From: JANOBD01 sp031411495
GTDB taxonomy: Bacteria; Planctomycetota; Phycisphaerae; Tepidisphaerales; Tepidisphaeraceae
NCBI GenBank assembly: GCA_031411495.1
Contig: JANOBD010000187.1
Coordinates: 62,001 to 126,000, forward strand
DNA length: 64,000 bases
Direction of reading: 5' to 3'
Shown here in pieces: positions 1 to 8,838 of the stretch. The notes beneath the pieces were generated by a model, which saw only the letters and a program-made list of their open reading frames with translations, was not told where the DNA came from and did not search any database. The position numbers and the translations under genes were made by a program. How positions within the stretch are numbered: position 1 is the first letter of the stretch; each line of letters opens with the position of its first letter.

Positions 1-147
1 GACGGGCTCTATCACGAGTACGTACGCTTGGAACCGCGCGAAATCGAAATGGCTTTGATCCCCTATTTCGCGTGGGGCAACCGCGGCTGCGGAGAGATGT
101 CGGTCTGGTTGCCGCTGTCCAGGCCATGGCCTGTTGCGGAGATGCCG
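1..147 (+). CDS. C-terminal tail of a GH127-like (DUF1680) glycoside hydrolase, partial
   Basis: Frame 1 is open from the first base and reads DGLYHEYVRLEPREIEM, then IPYFAWGNRGCGEMSVWLP. That resembles the C-terminal end of the GH127/DUF1680 beta-L-arabinofuranosidase family, where a '(L)IPYYAWxNRGxGEMxVW(L/I)P' strand is typical. Only about 45 residues lie in the window, so the family call rests on this short stretch. There is no stop codon before the GH95 gene that follows: the frame continues through positions 142 and 148 into that protein. Either the two enzymes are one fused polypeptide, or the upstream stop was lost or frameshifted. The end given here is the base before the preferred GH95 start. 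Confidence 0.55.
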
Positions 148-2682
148 ATGAAGTCATTGCTCTGGTTGTCGCTGCTGATGTTTTGCTCCTGCGCGAGCCG
201 ATCACGCGCGGAGTCGACCTTGACCGCGCCGATCGAACGCGATCCGACCGCGACAACGCTCTGGTACGACCATCCCGCCGACAAATGGGAAGAAGCCCTT
301 CCCGTCGGCAGCGGCCGACTCGGTGCGATGGTGTTCGGCGGGACCGCTTCCGAGCGCATCCAGTTCAACGAAGATACCCTCTGGACCGGCAAGCCGCAGG
401 ACTACGCGCGCGACGGCGCGTTCGATCACCTCGCCGAGATCCGCAAGCTCATTTTCGACGGCAAGCAGGACCAGGCGGCCGACCTGTTCCGCGCCACGAT
501 GATCAGCAAGCCGGTCCGGCAGAAGGCGTATCAGCCGTTCGGCGACCTTCGGCTCATGTTCCCGAATCTCGCAGCTCCGTCCGACTATCGCCGGCAACTC
601 GATCTGACCACGGCCATCGCGACGACAAGTTTTGTCGTCGACGGCGTTCGCTTCCAGAGAGAGGTCTTCGCAAGCTATCCCGACAACGCGATCGTTGTGC
701 ATCTCACGGCCGACCGGCCTGGGAAACTCAGTTTCACGCTGAAGATGGACAGCCCGCACAAAGCGATCCAGATGCGCGGCGAAGGACGTGACACGCTCGT
801 GCTAAGCGGCCAGGTTCACGACACGGTGCCGAACACCGTCATCCAGAACGGGAAGATCGCCAAGGTCGATGTTCCTGATGTGAAGGACGAAGACGGCATG
901 AAGTTCGAGTCGCGCGTGAAGGTGATTGCCGACGGCGGAACCCTTTTCATCGACGGCGCGGAAGCGAAAGTCACAAACGCGAACGGCGCCACGCTCGTCC
1001 TCGTGGCGGCGACGAGCTTCGTGAACTTTCAGGACATCAGCGGCGACGCTTCCGCGAAGACGCGTGCGTATCTCGCCAGGCTGGAAGGCGACACCTTCGA
1101 CGAGTTGAAGCAAAGACATCTTGCGGACTTCTCACCGCTGATGAAACGCGTCGAGCTGTCGCTGGGCACGCCGACCGCCAACGCACAGCTCCCGACAAAC
1201 CAGCGGATCGACAAGGTCCGCAAGGCTGGCAACCCGACCGCATCGACGCAGAAGAACCCGGAGATGCCCGCCGTCCTCCAAGGCGGACTCGATGACGACC
1301 CCTCCCTGGCCACCCTCTTCTTCAATTACGGCCGGTACATGCTGGCCACATCATCGCGACCCCGCACGCAGGCGGCCAACCTTCAGGGGGTGTGGAACGA
1401 GTTGCTCAATCCGCCGTGGGAGAGCAAGTACACCACCAACATCAACCTGGAGATGAACTACTGGCCCGCGGAGCTGACCAACCTGAGCGATTGTCACGAG
1501 CCGCTGTTTGATATGATCGACGACCTGCGCATCAGCGGCGCGCGAACCGCGAAGAAGCAATACGGTGCCGGCGGATGGGTGCTGCATCACAACACCGACC
1601 TTTGGCGCGGCACCGCGCCCATCAACAACATCGACGGCATGTGGTCCACCGGTGGCGCCTGGCTGTGCCATCACCTGTGGGAACACTTCCAGTTCACCCA
1701 GGACAAGGAGTTCCTCGCCAGGCGCGCTTATCCCGCGATGAAGGAGGCGGCACAGTTCTTCGTCGACTCTCTCGTGAAGGATCCGAAGAGCGGCTACCTG
1801 GTGACCAATCCCTCGCACTCCCCGGAACAAGGCGAACTCAACGCCGGGCCGGCGATGGATATGCAGCTCATCCGGGCGCTCATCGACAACACGACAGAGG
1901 CATCCCAGATTCTGGGAAACGTCGACGGGCCGTTCATCGCGAAGCTCGCCGAGATTCGCAAACTGCTGGTCCCAACGCAAATCGGCTCCTACGGCCAGCT
2001 CGAAGAGTGGCAGATCTATGCCGGCGAGCAACCGAAGTGGCAGGCCGACCTGGACAGGCCGAACAACAATCACCGCCACATGTCGCCACTGTGGGGGCTT
2101 TACCCGGGCACACAGTTCAGCGAGATGAGCGATCCGAAGGAGTTCGAGGCGGTCAAGACGCTGCTGAAATGGCGCGGCGACGGCAGCACCGGCTGGAGTT
2201 TCGCGTGGCGCATCCCGCTCTGGGCGCGCGTGCAGAATGGCGAGTTCGCGTATCGACAACTCTCGATGCAGATGGGCCGGCGCGTGTTACCGAACCTGTT
2301 CGACTTATGCGGTCCGTTCCAGGCCGATGGGAACTTCGGTGCGACGGCCGGGATCGCCGAGATGCTTCTCCAAAGCCATCTGCGCGTCGCGCCCGGACCC
2401 TCGCAGCATTACATCATCGATCTTCTGCCGGCGCTCCCCACGGCCTGGAAAGAGGGATCCGTCACCGGCCTGCGTGCGCGGGGCGGATTCGACGTTTCGT
2501 TCTCCTGGAAGGACGGCAAAGTCGTCGACGCGGTCATCAAATCCCTCAGCGGAAACCCTGTTCGCGTTCGCACGCGTGGAACATCGCTCGATCTCACGGC
2601 ACTTCCCGACGCCGTCTATGAACTCGATGCGTCGATGAAACTCAAGAGTGTCACGACCTCGATCCGGACGAAAATCGAATGA
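148..2682 (+). CDS. GH95 family alpha-L-fucosidase / alpha-L-galactosidase
   Basis: This is a glycoside hydrolase of family GH95 (AfcA-like), which inverts terminal alpha-L-fucose or alpha-L-galactose linkages on plant or host glycans. The motif NINLEMNYWPAE (N431, N433) matches the pair of asparagines that activates water. SPEQGE (E560) matches the general acid region, and FQADGNFG (D727) matches the conserved aspartate. The length of about 844 residues is normal for the family. The start at 148 is chosen because GGAG lies six bases upstream and the protein then begins MKSLLWLSLLMFCSCASRSRA, a signal peptide with a possible lipobox (CSC). The same frame is open upstream into a GH127-like tail, so the export signal would be internal if the two are translated as one chain. 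It overlaps the next gene by ATGA. Fucosidase versus galactosidase activity cannot be told from sequence. Confidence 0.9.
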   Translation: MKSLLWLSLLMFCSCASRSRAESTLTAPIERDPTATTLWYDHPADKWEEALPVGSGRLGAMVFGGTASERIQFNEDTLWTGKPQDYARDGAFDHLAEIRKLIFDGKQDQAADLFRATMISKPVRQKAYQPFGDLRLMFPNLAAPSDYRRQLDLTTAIATTSFVVDGVRFQREVFASYPDNAIVVHLTADRPGKLSFTLKMDSPHKAIQMRGEGRDTLVLSGQVHDTVPNTVIQNGKIAKVDVPDVKDEDGMKFESRVKVIADGGTLFIDGAEAKVTNANGATLVLVAATSFVNFQDISGDASAKTRAYLARLEGDTFDELKQRHLADFSPLMKRVELSLGTPTANAQLPTNQRIDKVRKAGNPTASTQKNPEMPAVLQGGLDDDPSLATLFFNYGRYMLATSSRPRTQAANLQGVWNELLNPPWESKYTTNINLEMNYWPAELTNLSDCHEPLFDMIDDLRISGARTAKKQYGAGGWVLHHNTDLWRGTAPINNIDGMWSTGGAWLCHHLWEHFQFTQDKEFLARRAYPAMKEAAQFFVDSLVKDPKSGYLVTNPSHSPEQGELNAGPAMDMQLIRALIDNTTEASQILGNVDGPFIAKLAEIRKLLVPTQIGSYGQLEEWQIYAGEQPKWQADLDRPNNNHRHMSPLWGLYPGTQFSEMSDPKEFEAVKTLLKWRGDGSTGWSFAWRIPLWARVQNGEFAYRQLSMQMGRRVLPNLFDLCGPFQADGNFGATAGIAEMLLQSHLRVAPGPSQHYIIDLLPALPTAWKEGSVTGLRARGGFDVSFSWKDGKVVDAVIKSLSGNPVRVRTRGTSLDLTALPDAVYELDASMKLKSVTTSIRTKIE

Positions 2683-4325
2683 GCGACCCGATCGTCATCC
2701 TCGGCCCCGAACAATCACGCTTTGACGCGACATTGGCGGACGGCGGTCTGCCACCGCTTTCCGGCGTGCAGAGCTACTGCGTCTTCCGCGCCTCCCGCGA
2801 TACCAAGCCCGACACGCTCGGCTACACCTATCACCATCACGTCGATATGGCGGCATGGAAAGGCAAGCTCTATGTCGGCTGGAATACGTGCCTGAAGGAT
2901 GAAGACCTCTGGCCGTCGCGCGAGTTGCTGAGTGTGAGCGATGACGGCGTGAGCTGGTCGGATCCGATCGAGATGTTCCCGCAAGGTGCGTCGACACCGC
3001 TGCGGATGTATTTCTTTCTCGCGCCCAATGGACGGATGCTCATGATCGCCGGGCTGCGGCCGGATGAGGGCGAGACAATTGAAGACAACAAGCGCGGTCT
3101 CGTCGTCCGCGAGCTGCGCGCCGATCACGCGCTCGGCGAGGTCTACACGCTCCAGCCGCTCGGCATCGTCACGCGCGGTGAAAGCCGTCGGCTGAACGGG
3201 CCGATGTTTGAAACCTCTGGCGATGCCGGCTTCATCGAGGCGTGTCGCGCGCTGCTGGCCGACCGCGTGTATCTCGAACAGCAGGACCGGGGCCGTCTGC
3301 TTCTGGGCGACCGCGCCATGAAGTGGCACGACGCCGCCAACTGGCCCGGCGGCGTGCTGCCCGGAACCAAGGAAGGCGAAGAGAACGTCAAGTGGACCTT
3401 CGGCAAAGCACTCTCGTTCTTCGATCGACCGCCAAACACAAACACCAGCGCCGCGACCGTCGGCCTCTGCAAGATGGGTTGGACGACCGTCTCCACCGAT
3501 GGAGGCAACACATGGTCCGCGCCGGTCGTGCCCCCCACGCTCATCACCGGCAAGGCAAAGGTCTTCGCGCAGAACCATCCGGATGGCTCGATCTCCCTCA
3601 CCTACAACCCGTCAACCAGCCAGCGCTGGCCGCTGGTGATCGTCCGCTCGCGCGACGGCGTGAACTTCGACGGCATGCGCATCGTCCAAGGCGAACTGCC
3701 GCGCCAGCGCTACGAAGGCCGGTTCCGAAGCATCGGGCCGCAATACGTGCGCGGTTTAAGCAAATGGTCGGATGATCGTTCACGTAATGAACCCTGCACC
3801 TGGCTCGTCTACTCGATGAACAAGGAAGACATCTGGGTCAGCCGCGTGCCGCTGCCGATCGAGCCGGACGACGCCGGGCAATGGAACATCTACCAGCCGA
3901 AGTGGGCGAGCGTTCGAGTCGAACGCGGCGCCGTGTTGATGTCGTGTGCCGATCCGTTCGACTACGCGTCGGTGACTCGCGTGCTCGGGCTGCGATCGCG
4001 CTGTGATGTGTCGATCGAGTTGACTGTCGAGGCGCTGCCGCGCGAGCAGATCAGCATCGACCTGCATTCTCCATTCGGCCCCGACGGGCCGATACGGGCG
4101 GTGCTGACGGCCGACGGCGCGATCACGCTTAACGAATTGCCCGCGGGCCGATTCGAGATCGGGAAGCGTTTCACGCTCGACATGAGCGTCGCGCGCGATG
4201 TGCATCGACTGACGATCCGCACCGGCGCGTTTCGCAACGTGGGCGGGAAGTCGCCGGTCGATCCCGGCGCGGACGTGCCGGCCACGCCGATCCGCCTGAC
4301 ACTTCACTCGCTTCGCGCCAGGTGA
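2679..4325 (+). CDS. Sialidase-like six-bladed beta-propeller protein
   Basis: The 548-residue product has the look of the sialidase/BNR superfamily. It has an Asp-box-like STDGGNTW, a second-blade SDDGVSWSDP and a later RSRDGVNFDG, each a typical turn between propeller strands, and conserved HHHVDMAAWKGKLYVGW near the N-terminus. The last about 150 residues (after WNIYQPKWASVRVERG) look like a separate beta-sandwich. There is no signal peptide, so it is probably cytoplasmic. Its start overlaps the GH95 stop (ATGA), which implies translational coupling and a shared substrate. The substrate cannot be read from sequence; a role on a pectin or fucosylated side chain is inferred from neighbours. 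It converges on the PL10 gene with only six bases between stops. Confidence 0.7.
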   Translation: MSDPIVILGPEQSRFDATLADGGLPPLSGVQSYCVFRASRDTKPDTLGYTYHHHVDMAAWKGKLYVGWNTCLKDEDLWPSRELLSVSDDGVSWSDPIEMFPQGASTPLRMYFFLAPNGRMLMIAGLRPDEGETIEDNKRGLVVRELRADHALGEVYTLQPLGIVTRGESRRLNGPMFETSGDAGFIEACRALLADRVYLEQQDRGRLLLGDRAMKWHDAANWPGGVLPGTKEGEENVKWTFGKALSFFDRPPNTNTSAATVGLCKMGWTTVSTDGGNTWSAPVVPPTLITGKAKVFAQNHPDGSISLTYNPSTSQRWPLVIVRSRDGVNFDGMRIVQGELPRQRYEGRFRSIGPQYVRGLSKWSDDRSRNEPCTWLVYSMNKEDIWVSRVPLPIEPDDAGQWNIYQPKWASVRVERGAVLMSCADPFDYASVTRVLGLRSRCDVSIELTVEALPREQISIDLHSPFGPDGPIRAVLTADGAITLNELPAGRFEIGKRFTLDMSVARDVHRLTIRTGAFRNVGGKSPVDPGADVPATPIRLTLHSLRAR

Positions 4326-4331
4326 GGCTCG

Positions 4332-5387
4332 TCACTGCGCGACGCGTTCCTTCCACTTGGCGTATTCATCGGAGACACGCTTGCCCCAGTTGCCGAACCA
4401 GCGGTAGTGGAAGCTGCGCTCCGAATCGATCTGGCTGATGTCGTATTTCACCACGCTGTCGCGCCCGGTGAAGAGCGGCTTGTTGGTTTCGATCTCGACG
4501 AAGCGCGGCCAGATCGGTGTTGCCTGGGGATCATCCACCAGTCGCTTGTGTTTCTCGCCCTTCTCGTCGGTAAAGTCCTCCACGCGCTTGCCGGTGATTT
4601 TCACATCATCGAACCACTTCACAGCGCTCTCGATCGATCGCTTCACGTCGTCGTTCGGATGCGGGATCTGCATCAGCATCAATACGATCCCCGCGCCTTC
4701 TCCGCCCGACAGTGCGGCCGGTTCGAACGTGCGGGCATTCGTCGGCTTCAGGGTGTCGGCATCGTACTGTGCCGCCCAGCCGGTCGGGTTCCCGGTCGAA
4801 TCGCGGACCTGCATCTTCAGCGTCGCATCCAACCCCTTCTGGAAACTCGCCTTGGCCTTGGCGCGGCGATCGGCATCGACGAACTCATAACCGGCGACGT
4901 CGTCGGCGATATCCTGCAGGATCCGCATCACGCCGGTCATCGCGTTGTCGTTGAACGTGATGGCGCGGCCGTAGTTGTCATTCGGCGGCGGGAATCGCTG
5001 CGCCCACCCGCCGTTGGGATATTGGTTTGCGATCAGGAAGTCGATGCCGCGCAGAAACGCCTGCTTCACATCCTCGCGCTGTGTCGCGTTGTACGAGAGC
5101 GCGAGCAATCGCATCTCGACGTACGTCGCGCCGTTATCGATCGTGGCCATGCCATCCCATTCGAGCTTCGAGTCCGGCGACTTGTCCTTGTCCAACGTGT
5201 AGTTCTTCGGCCAGCCGCCGGAGGGGAGCTGATAGGAGAGGATGCGGTCGACAACGACGCGGGCTTCATCGGTTTTCCACCATTCGGGCGGCTGGCGGTA
5301 GGCGTCGCCGGGTTTAACCACGGCCGCGTGCGCGGTGCCGGCCAACGTCAACGCGAACAATGCTGTGCAGATCGAGAGTCGTTTCAT
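4332..5387 (-). CDS. Pectate lyase, PL10 family
   Basis: This enzyme cleaves de-esterified homogalacturonan by calcium-dependent beta-elimination. The match to PL10 is strong: LPSGGWPKNY near the N-terminus, EWDGMATIDNGAT, NGGWAQRFPP, NDNAMTGVMRIL, ARTFEPAALSGGEG and the C-terminal SERSFHYRWFGNWGKRV are all family hallmarks of this alpha/alpha-toroid lyase. A signal peptide (MKRLSICTALFALTLAGTAHA, apparently cut after AHA) sends it to the periplasm or outside. The length of 351 residues fits a single catalytic domain. GGAGG lies four bases before the ATG at 5387. It overlaps the stop of the upstream GH28 gene by four bases, so it is the last gene of a minus-strand pectin operon. Confidence 0.92.
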   Translation of the reverse strand: MKRLSICTALFALTLAGTAHAAVVKPGDAYRQPPEWWKTDEARVVVDRILSYQLPSGGWPKNYTLDKDKSPDSKLEWDGMATIDNGATYVEMRLLALSYNATQREDVKQAFLRGIDFLIANQYPNGGWAQRFPPPNDNYGRAITFNDNAMTGVMRILQDIADDVAGYEFVDADRRAKAKASFQKGLDATLKMQVRDSTGNPTGWAAQYDADTLKPTNARTFEPAALSGGEGAGIVLMLMQIPHPNDDVKRSIESAVKWFDDVKITGKRVEDFTDEKGEKHKRLVDDPQATPIWPRFVEIETNKPLFTGRDSVVKYDISQIDSERSFHYRWFGNWGKRVSDEYAKWKERVAQ

Positions 5388-6715
5388 GGTTCCTCCGCAT
5401 TTTCATCCAGGTTCAGGCCGTTGCAACGTAGATCCTCAACGCGATGCGTGGTCAAGCCAGATCCTTCAGACACCCTGACCTGTACGTCGTTGAGCGTAAT
5501 TCGTGCGGCATCGGTAATCTCGATGCCTTTAAACGAGCGAATCGTGATGTTGTCGAACCGGATATCGTGAATCGGTCGTTCGGGCAGGCCTTTGAGTTCG
5601 ATGGCGCGCTTCGCGCCGTCGCAGGTGATGTTGCGAAACGAGATCGCACGAAAGGTCGGCGTGCGATCGCTGATCGGCTCTGGCGGCGCCTTCGTGTAGT
5701 ACATGTTCAGGCTGATCGCGTCGCCGGCGATGTCGTGCATGGCGATGTTTTCGAACGTGCAGTTCTCGACCGTCCCGCCTCGCCCGCGCGTGGTTTTGAA
5801 ACGCAGGCCGATGTCGGTTCCGCGGAAGATGCAGTTTGCGACGCGGACGTTGCGGACGCCGCCGGACATCTCGCTCCCGATCGTCACGCCGCCGTGGCCG
5901 TGAAGCACGGTGCAGTTGCGGACATCGATGTTCTCACACGCGCGGCCGCGGTTTCGCCCCGCTTCGTCCTTGCCGCTCTTGATGCAGATCGCATCATCGC
6001 CGGCATCGAAGTGCGAGTGCTCGACGAGAACGTTTCGGCACGCGTCGATATCCAGCGCATCCCCGTTCTGTGCCCAGTGCGGATTGAAGATGCGCACGTT
6101 GCGGATGACGACATCCTCGCACAGTAAAAGGTGCAGGCACCACGCCGGCGAGTTGGTGAACAGCGGGCCGTCGAGCGTGACGTTACGGCAGTCGGTGAAC
6201 TTCAGCAGGTTCGGCCGAAGGAAGTCGCGCCACGGTTCGTACGCTTCTAGAGGCGCACGATGCGCGCGGAGCTGCTTCACCGCGGCGTCGCCATCGCGGG
6301 ACGGGACGCTCGGAAACCAGATGCGCTGCTCATCATCGGTCACGCCGCCGGATGCGAGGAGTGTGGCCCACTGCTCGTCGCTCAGCTTGTATCGCTTCAC
6401 GTGACGCCAGACCTGGCCGCTGCCGTCGATCGTGCCTTCGCCGGTGATGGAGATGTTGTGACAGCCGGTCGCGCTGACGGGCGACACGCATCGAACGGCG
6501 GGCTCGCCCTCGTAGTCGGTCTCGACGAGCGGATACGCACTGCGATCGTCGACGAAGACGAGTTCTGAGCCACGCTCGAGATGGAGTTCGATGCCGTCGC
6601 GAAGTTGGATCGGACTACTTACATGGCGGCCGCGCGGAACGGTGACGCGCCCGCCGCCGGATGTGGCGCGGGAATCGATCTGAGGTTGGAGATGAATCGT
6701 CTGCACACTGGCCAT
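5384..6715 (-). CDS. GH28 family polygalacturonase-like hydrolase, leaderless
   Basis: A right-handed parallel beta-helix hydrolase acting on galacturonan or rhamnogalacturonan oligomers. All GH28 active-site elements are present: NGD (217-219), DD (240-241, in GDDAICIKSG), GHG (273-275, in HGHGGVTIGSEMSGG) and RFK (305-307). The protein starts MASVQTIHLQPQ without a signal peptide, so it probably works in the cytoplasm on imported oligomers; this fits exo-acting members. It sits six bases downstream of the transporter-like gene and overlaps the PL10 start by four bases, so the three are almost certainly co-transcribed. Exo- versus endo-action and exact linkage are not visible. Confidence 0.9.
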   Translation of the reverse strand: MASVQTIHLQPQIDSRATSGGGRVTVPRGRHVSSPIQLRDGIELHLERGSELVFVDDRSAYPLVETDYEGEPAVRCVSPVSATGCHNISITGEGTIDGSGQVWRHVKRYKLSDEQWATLLASGGVTDDEQRIWFPSVPSRDGDAAVKQLRAHRAPLEAYEPWRDFLRPNLLKFTDCRNVTLDGPLFTNSPAWCLHLLLCEDVVIRNVRIFNPHWAQNGDALDIDACRNVLVEHSHFDAGDDAICIKSGKDEAGRNRGRACENIDVRNCTVLHGHGGVTIGSEMSGGVRNVRVANCIFRGTDIGLRFKTTRGRGGTVENCTFENIAMHDIAGDAISLNMYYTKAPPEPISDRTPTFRAISFRNITCDGAKRAIELKGLPERPIHDIRFDNITIRSFKGIEITDAARITLNDVQVRVSEGSGLTTHRVEDLRCNGLNLDENAEEP

Positions 6716-6721
6716 GATTGC

Positions 6722-8734
6722 TCACAACATGAACGACACCTTCTGGCTCTGGCCGCCATTCATCACGACGATCGCGTTGACGATCAGCCACCCCGCCGCC
6801 GCGAGACTTTCGCCAAAGATCAAGCCAACAAAGAACGGCCGGGCCTTTTGGAACAGGCTGGTGCCGCCGAACTGAACGATGATCACCTTCACCAGCCATC
6901 CGACGAAGATGCTGAACCACGCATTGCCGATGAACGCGCCGTAGCTCGCCACGTATCCGATCGGCAGCATCGGCCACCAGGCCACGCGGAGGGAGAGCAC
7001 TTCAAGGGCCGCGACGATGACGAAGCCGATCGACATATGGACGAACGGGTTGTGATTCACAGCGGGCCACGCTTTTGCGCCGTGGGCGACGAGGTAGTCG
7101 CCCATGTCGCGGTCGGGGGCATAGATGGATCCGAAGTTGCTTCCCTGCGGCACCATGTTGCGGTCGACGGGCGTCGGATAAGTGTACTGACACCAGAGCG
7201 TGACGATGCCGGCCACGATGCAGCCGACGACGAGCGTGAGTGCGATGATCGAGCCGAGGCGCTTCGGAGCGCGATCCAGTTCGACCTGGCTCTCGCCGAC
7301 GCCGATGCCCTGCATCGAAAGTCCCAGGAGGCCATCTCGGTTTGTCAGCGGCCCGAGCAGGTTGGACGTGCCTGCGAGGTAGACATCGGTTCCGGTCACG
7401 GCGGACGGCTTCATCGTCGTGAGGACCTGCATCACCGACATGCTCGACCGGAAGTACGGCAAGCCGGTTTCGGCGACGACGCGGGAAGTGATCAGGTGTG
7501 TGCCGAGGATAATCGCGACGATGACGAGCGCCACCCACGGCTGCGCGCCGACCCAGACGAGCCAGCCGAGCATCGTGGCGATGCCGAGGATCGCAACCCA
7601 GAACGAGGTTCGGTATCGCGATTCGTCGCCGCGACCAAACGCGTTGCGAACGACGCGCGCCCAGTGTGCCCGACCCACCCAGATCATCCCGACGATGAAA
7701 GCGGCGCAGGCGCCCATGTGCTGGTCGGCCCACATCGCACTCGTCACCGGCGCATCGCGCGCGGTCTGAACCAGTTCGAACAGGCTGATCAGCAGAAACG
7801 TTCCCCACAGGCTCAGCGCCGCTCGCGAACGGATGAAGAACGTCACGCCGACGACGATGAACGACAGCGTCGATGATTTGATCTTCGTTCGCAGGAACGA
7901 CAACGGCGGCTCGGCGAAGATCTTTTCGAAGTTATAGCCAAGCGAGATCGACGGCGCATGCTTCGGTTGATACGCGTGCAGGCAGGTGAGGCCGTGGATC
8001 AGCAGAACCAGACCGATCGCGATCCACATCGCCGGGCTGCGGAGCATCGCGTTGAGCGCGCGCCCGGGCGCGGGGGACTCGATGAGCGACGACTGCACCT
8101 GCACGAGCGGGAACGGCAGACGTTCGTTCTGCGACCACTGCGGGAAGATCATCCGAGCCATCGACACCAGCGTCGCCAGCATCGCGGAGATGAAGATGCC
8201 CCAGCTGATCGTCGGCGCCAGCCACGCGCGCCACGGTATCGACTCGCCCTCGGGCCGGCCCGAATAAAACCATCGCAACACCGGCGACATCTGTCCGGCA
8301 TCGCTTACCGGAACCGCGAAGAGGCTCGGCGGCAGCTTCAGCTTCAGGAACTCGCTCCAGAACGCGCCATCCTGACTCCCCAGATACATCGGAACGACCG
8401 GCGCGGGCGAGAGGAAACGCATCAGCCCCCAGTTCGGCACGCTGCACGCGATCAGCGTCATCATCGTGATCACCGCAAGCTCGCCGCCGCTGAGCGCCTG
8501 TCGCGGCAGCCACCGATGAAGCGGAGCGTTGATACAGACGATCATCACGAACAGCACCAGCACCGTTGCCAGCGGCAGGTACCCCGCGGCGAGACTCGTG
8601 TCGCTGAGGACGATGTCGTTGAAGGGCGCGGCCGCGCACACGAACACCGTGCTCGCCAGACCAAGCAGGATGCTCCGCCAGGTGAAGGCACGCGGCGAAT
8701 CGGAACGCGGGGGTTGGTCTTGAGTTTGCGTCAC
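6722..8734 (-). CDS. Polytopic membrane protein, DUF6785/OPT-like, probable oligosaccharide transporter
   Basis: A 670-residue integral membrane protein with at least twelve hydrophobic segments spread over its full length (for example near SILLGLASTVFVCAAAP, LPLATVLVLFVMIVCI and WIAIGLVLLIHGL). It resembles the uncharacterised planctomycete/bacterial family DUF6785, distantly like oligopeptide transporters. The conserved-looking RVVAETGLPYFRSS and the YTYPTPVDRN loop are visible. It begins with GTG at 8734 (MTQTQDQ) and no clear Shine-Dalgarno is seen, so the start is tentative. Its place directly before a leaderless GH28 and a secreted PL10 suggests that it imports pectic oligomers. No TonB-dependent or ABC importer is found in the window, so this may be the uptake route. 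Function is inferred from context. Confidence 0.7.
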   Translation of the reverse strand: MTQTQDQPPRSDSPRAFTWRSILLGLASTVFVCAAAPFNDIVLSDTSLAAGYLPLATVLVLFVMIVCINAPLHRWLPRQALSGGELAVITMMTLIACSVPNWGLMRFLSPAPVVPMYLGSQDGAFWSEFLKLKLPPSLFAVPVSDAGQMSPVLRWFYSGRPEGESIPWRAWLAPTISWGIFISAMLATLVSMARMIFPQWSQNERLPFPLVQVQSSLIESPAPGRALNAMLRSPAMWIAIGLVLLIHGLTCLHAYQPKHAPSISLGYNFEKIFAEPPLSFLRTKIKSSTLSFIVVGVTFFIRSRAALSLWGTFLLISLFELVQTARDAPVTSAMWADQHMGACAAFIVGMIWVGRAHWARVVRNAFGRGDESRYRTSFWVAILGIATMLGWLVWVGAQPWVALVIVAIILGTHLITSRVVAETGLPYFRSSMSVMQVLTTMKPSAVTGTDVYLAGTSNLLGPLTNRDGLLGLSMQGIGVGESQVELDRAPKRLGSIIALTLVVGCIVAGIVTLWCQYTYPTPVDRNMVPQGSNFGSIYAPDRDMGDYLVAHGAKAWPAVNHNPFVHMSIGFVIVAALEVLSLRVAWWPMLPIGYVASYGAFIGNAWFSIFVGWLVKVIIVQFGGTSLFQKARPFFVGLIFGESLAAAGWLIVNAIVVMNGGQSQKVSFML

Positions 8735-8838
8735 GCGGTTGAGGCAAAGCCTACCGCAACCATGGCTTCAGGCGAGTGGTCCAATGCGGCGAATCGGTTG
8801 AAGAAATCCGCCGCCGATGCTGGTCTGGGTGTCGGCCG

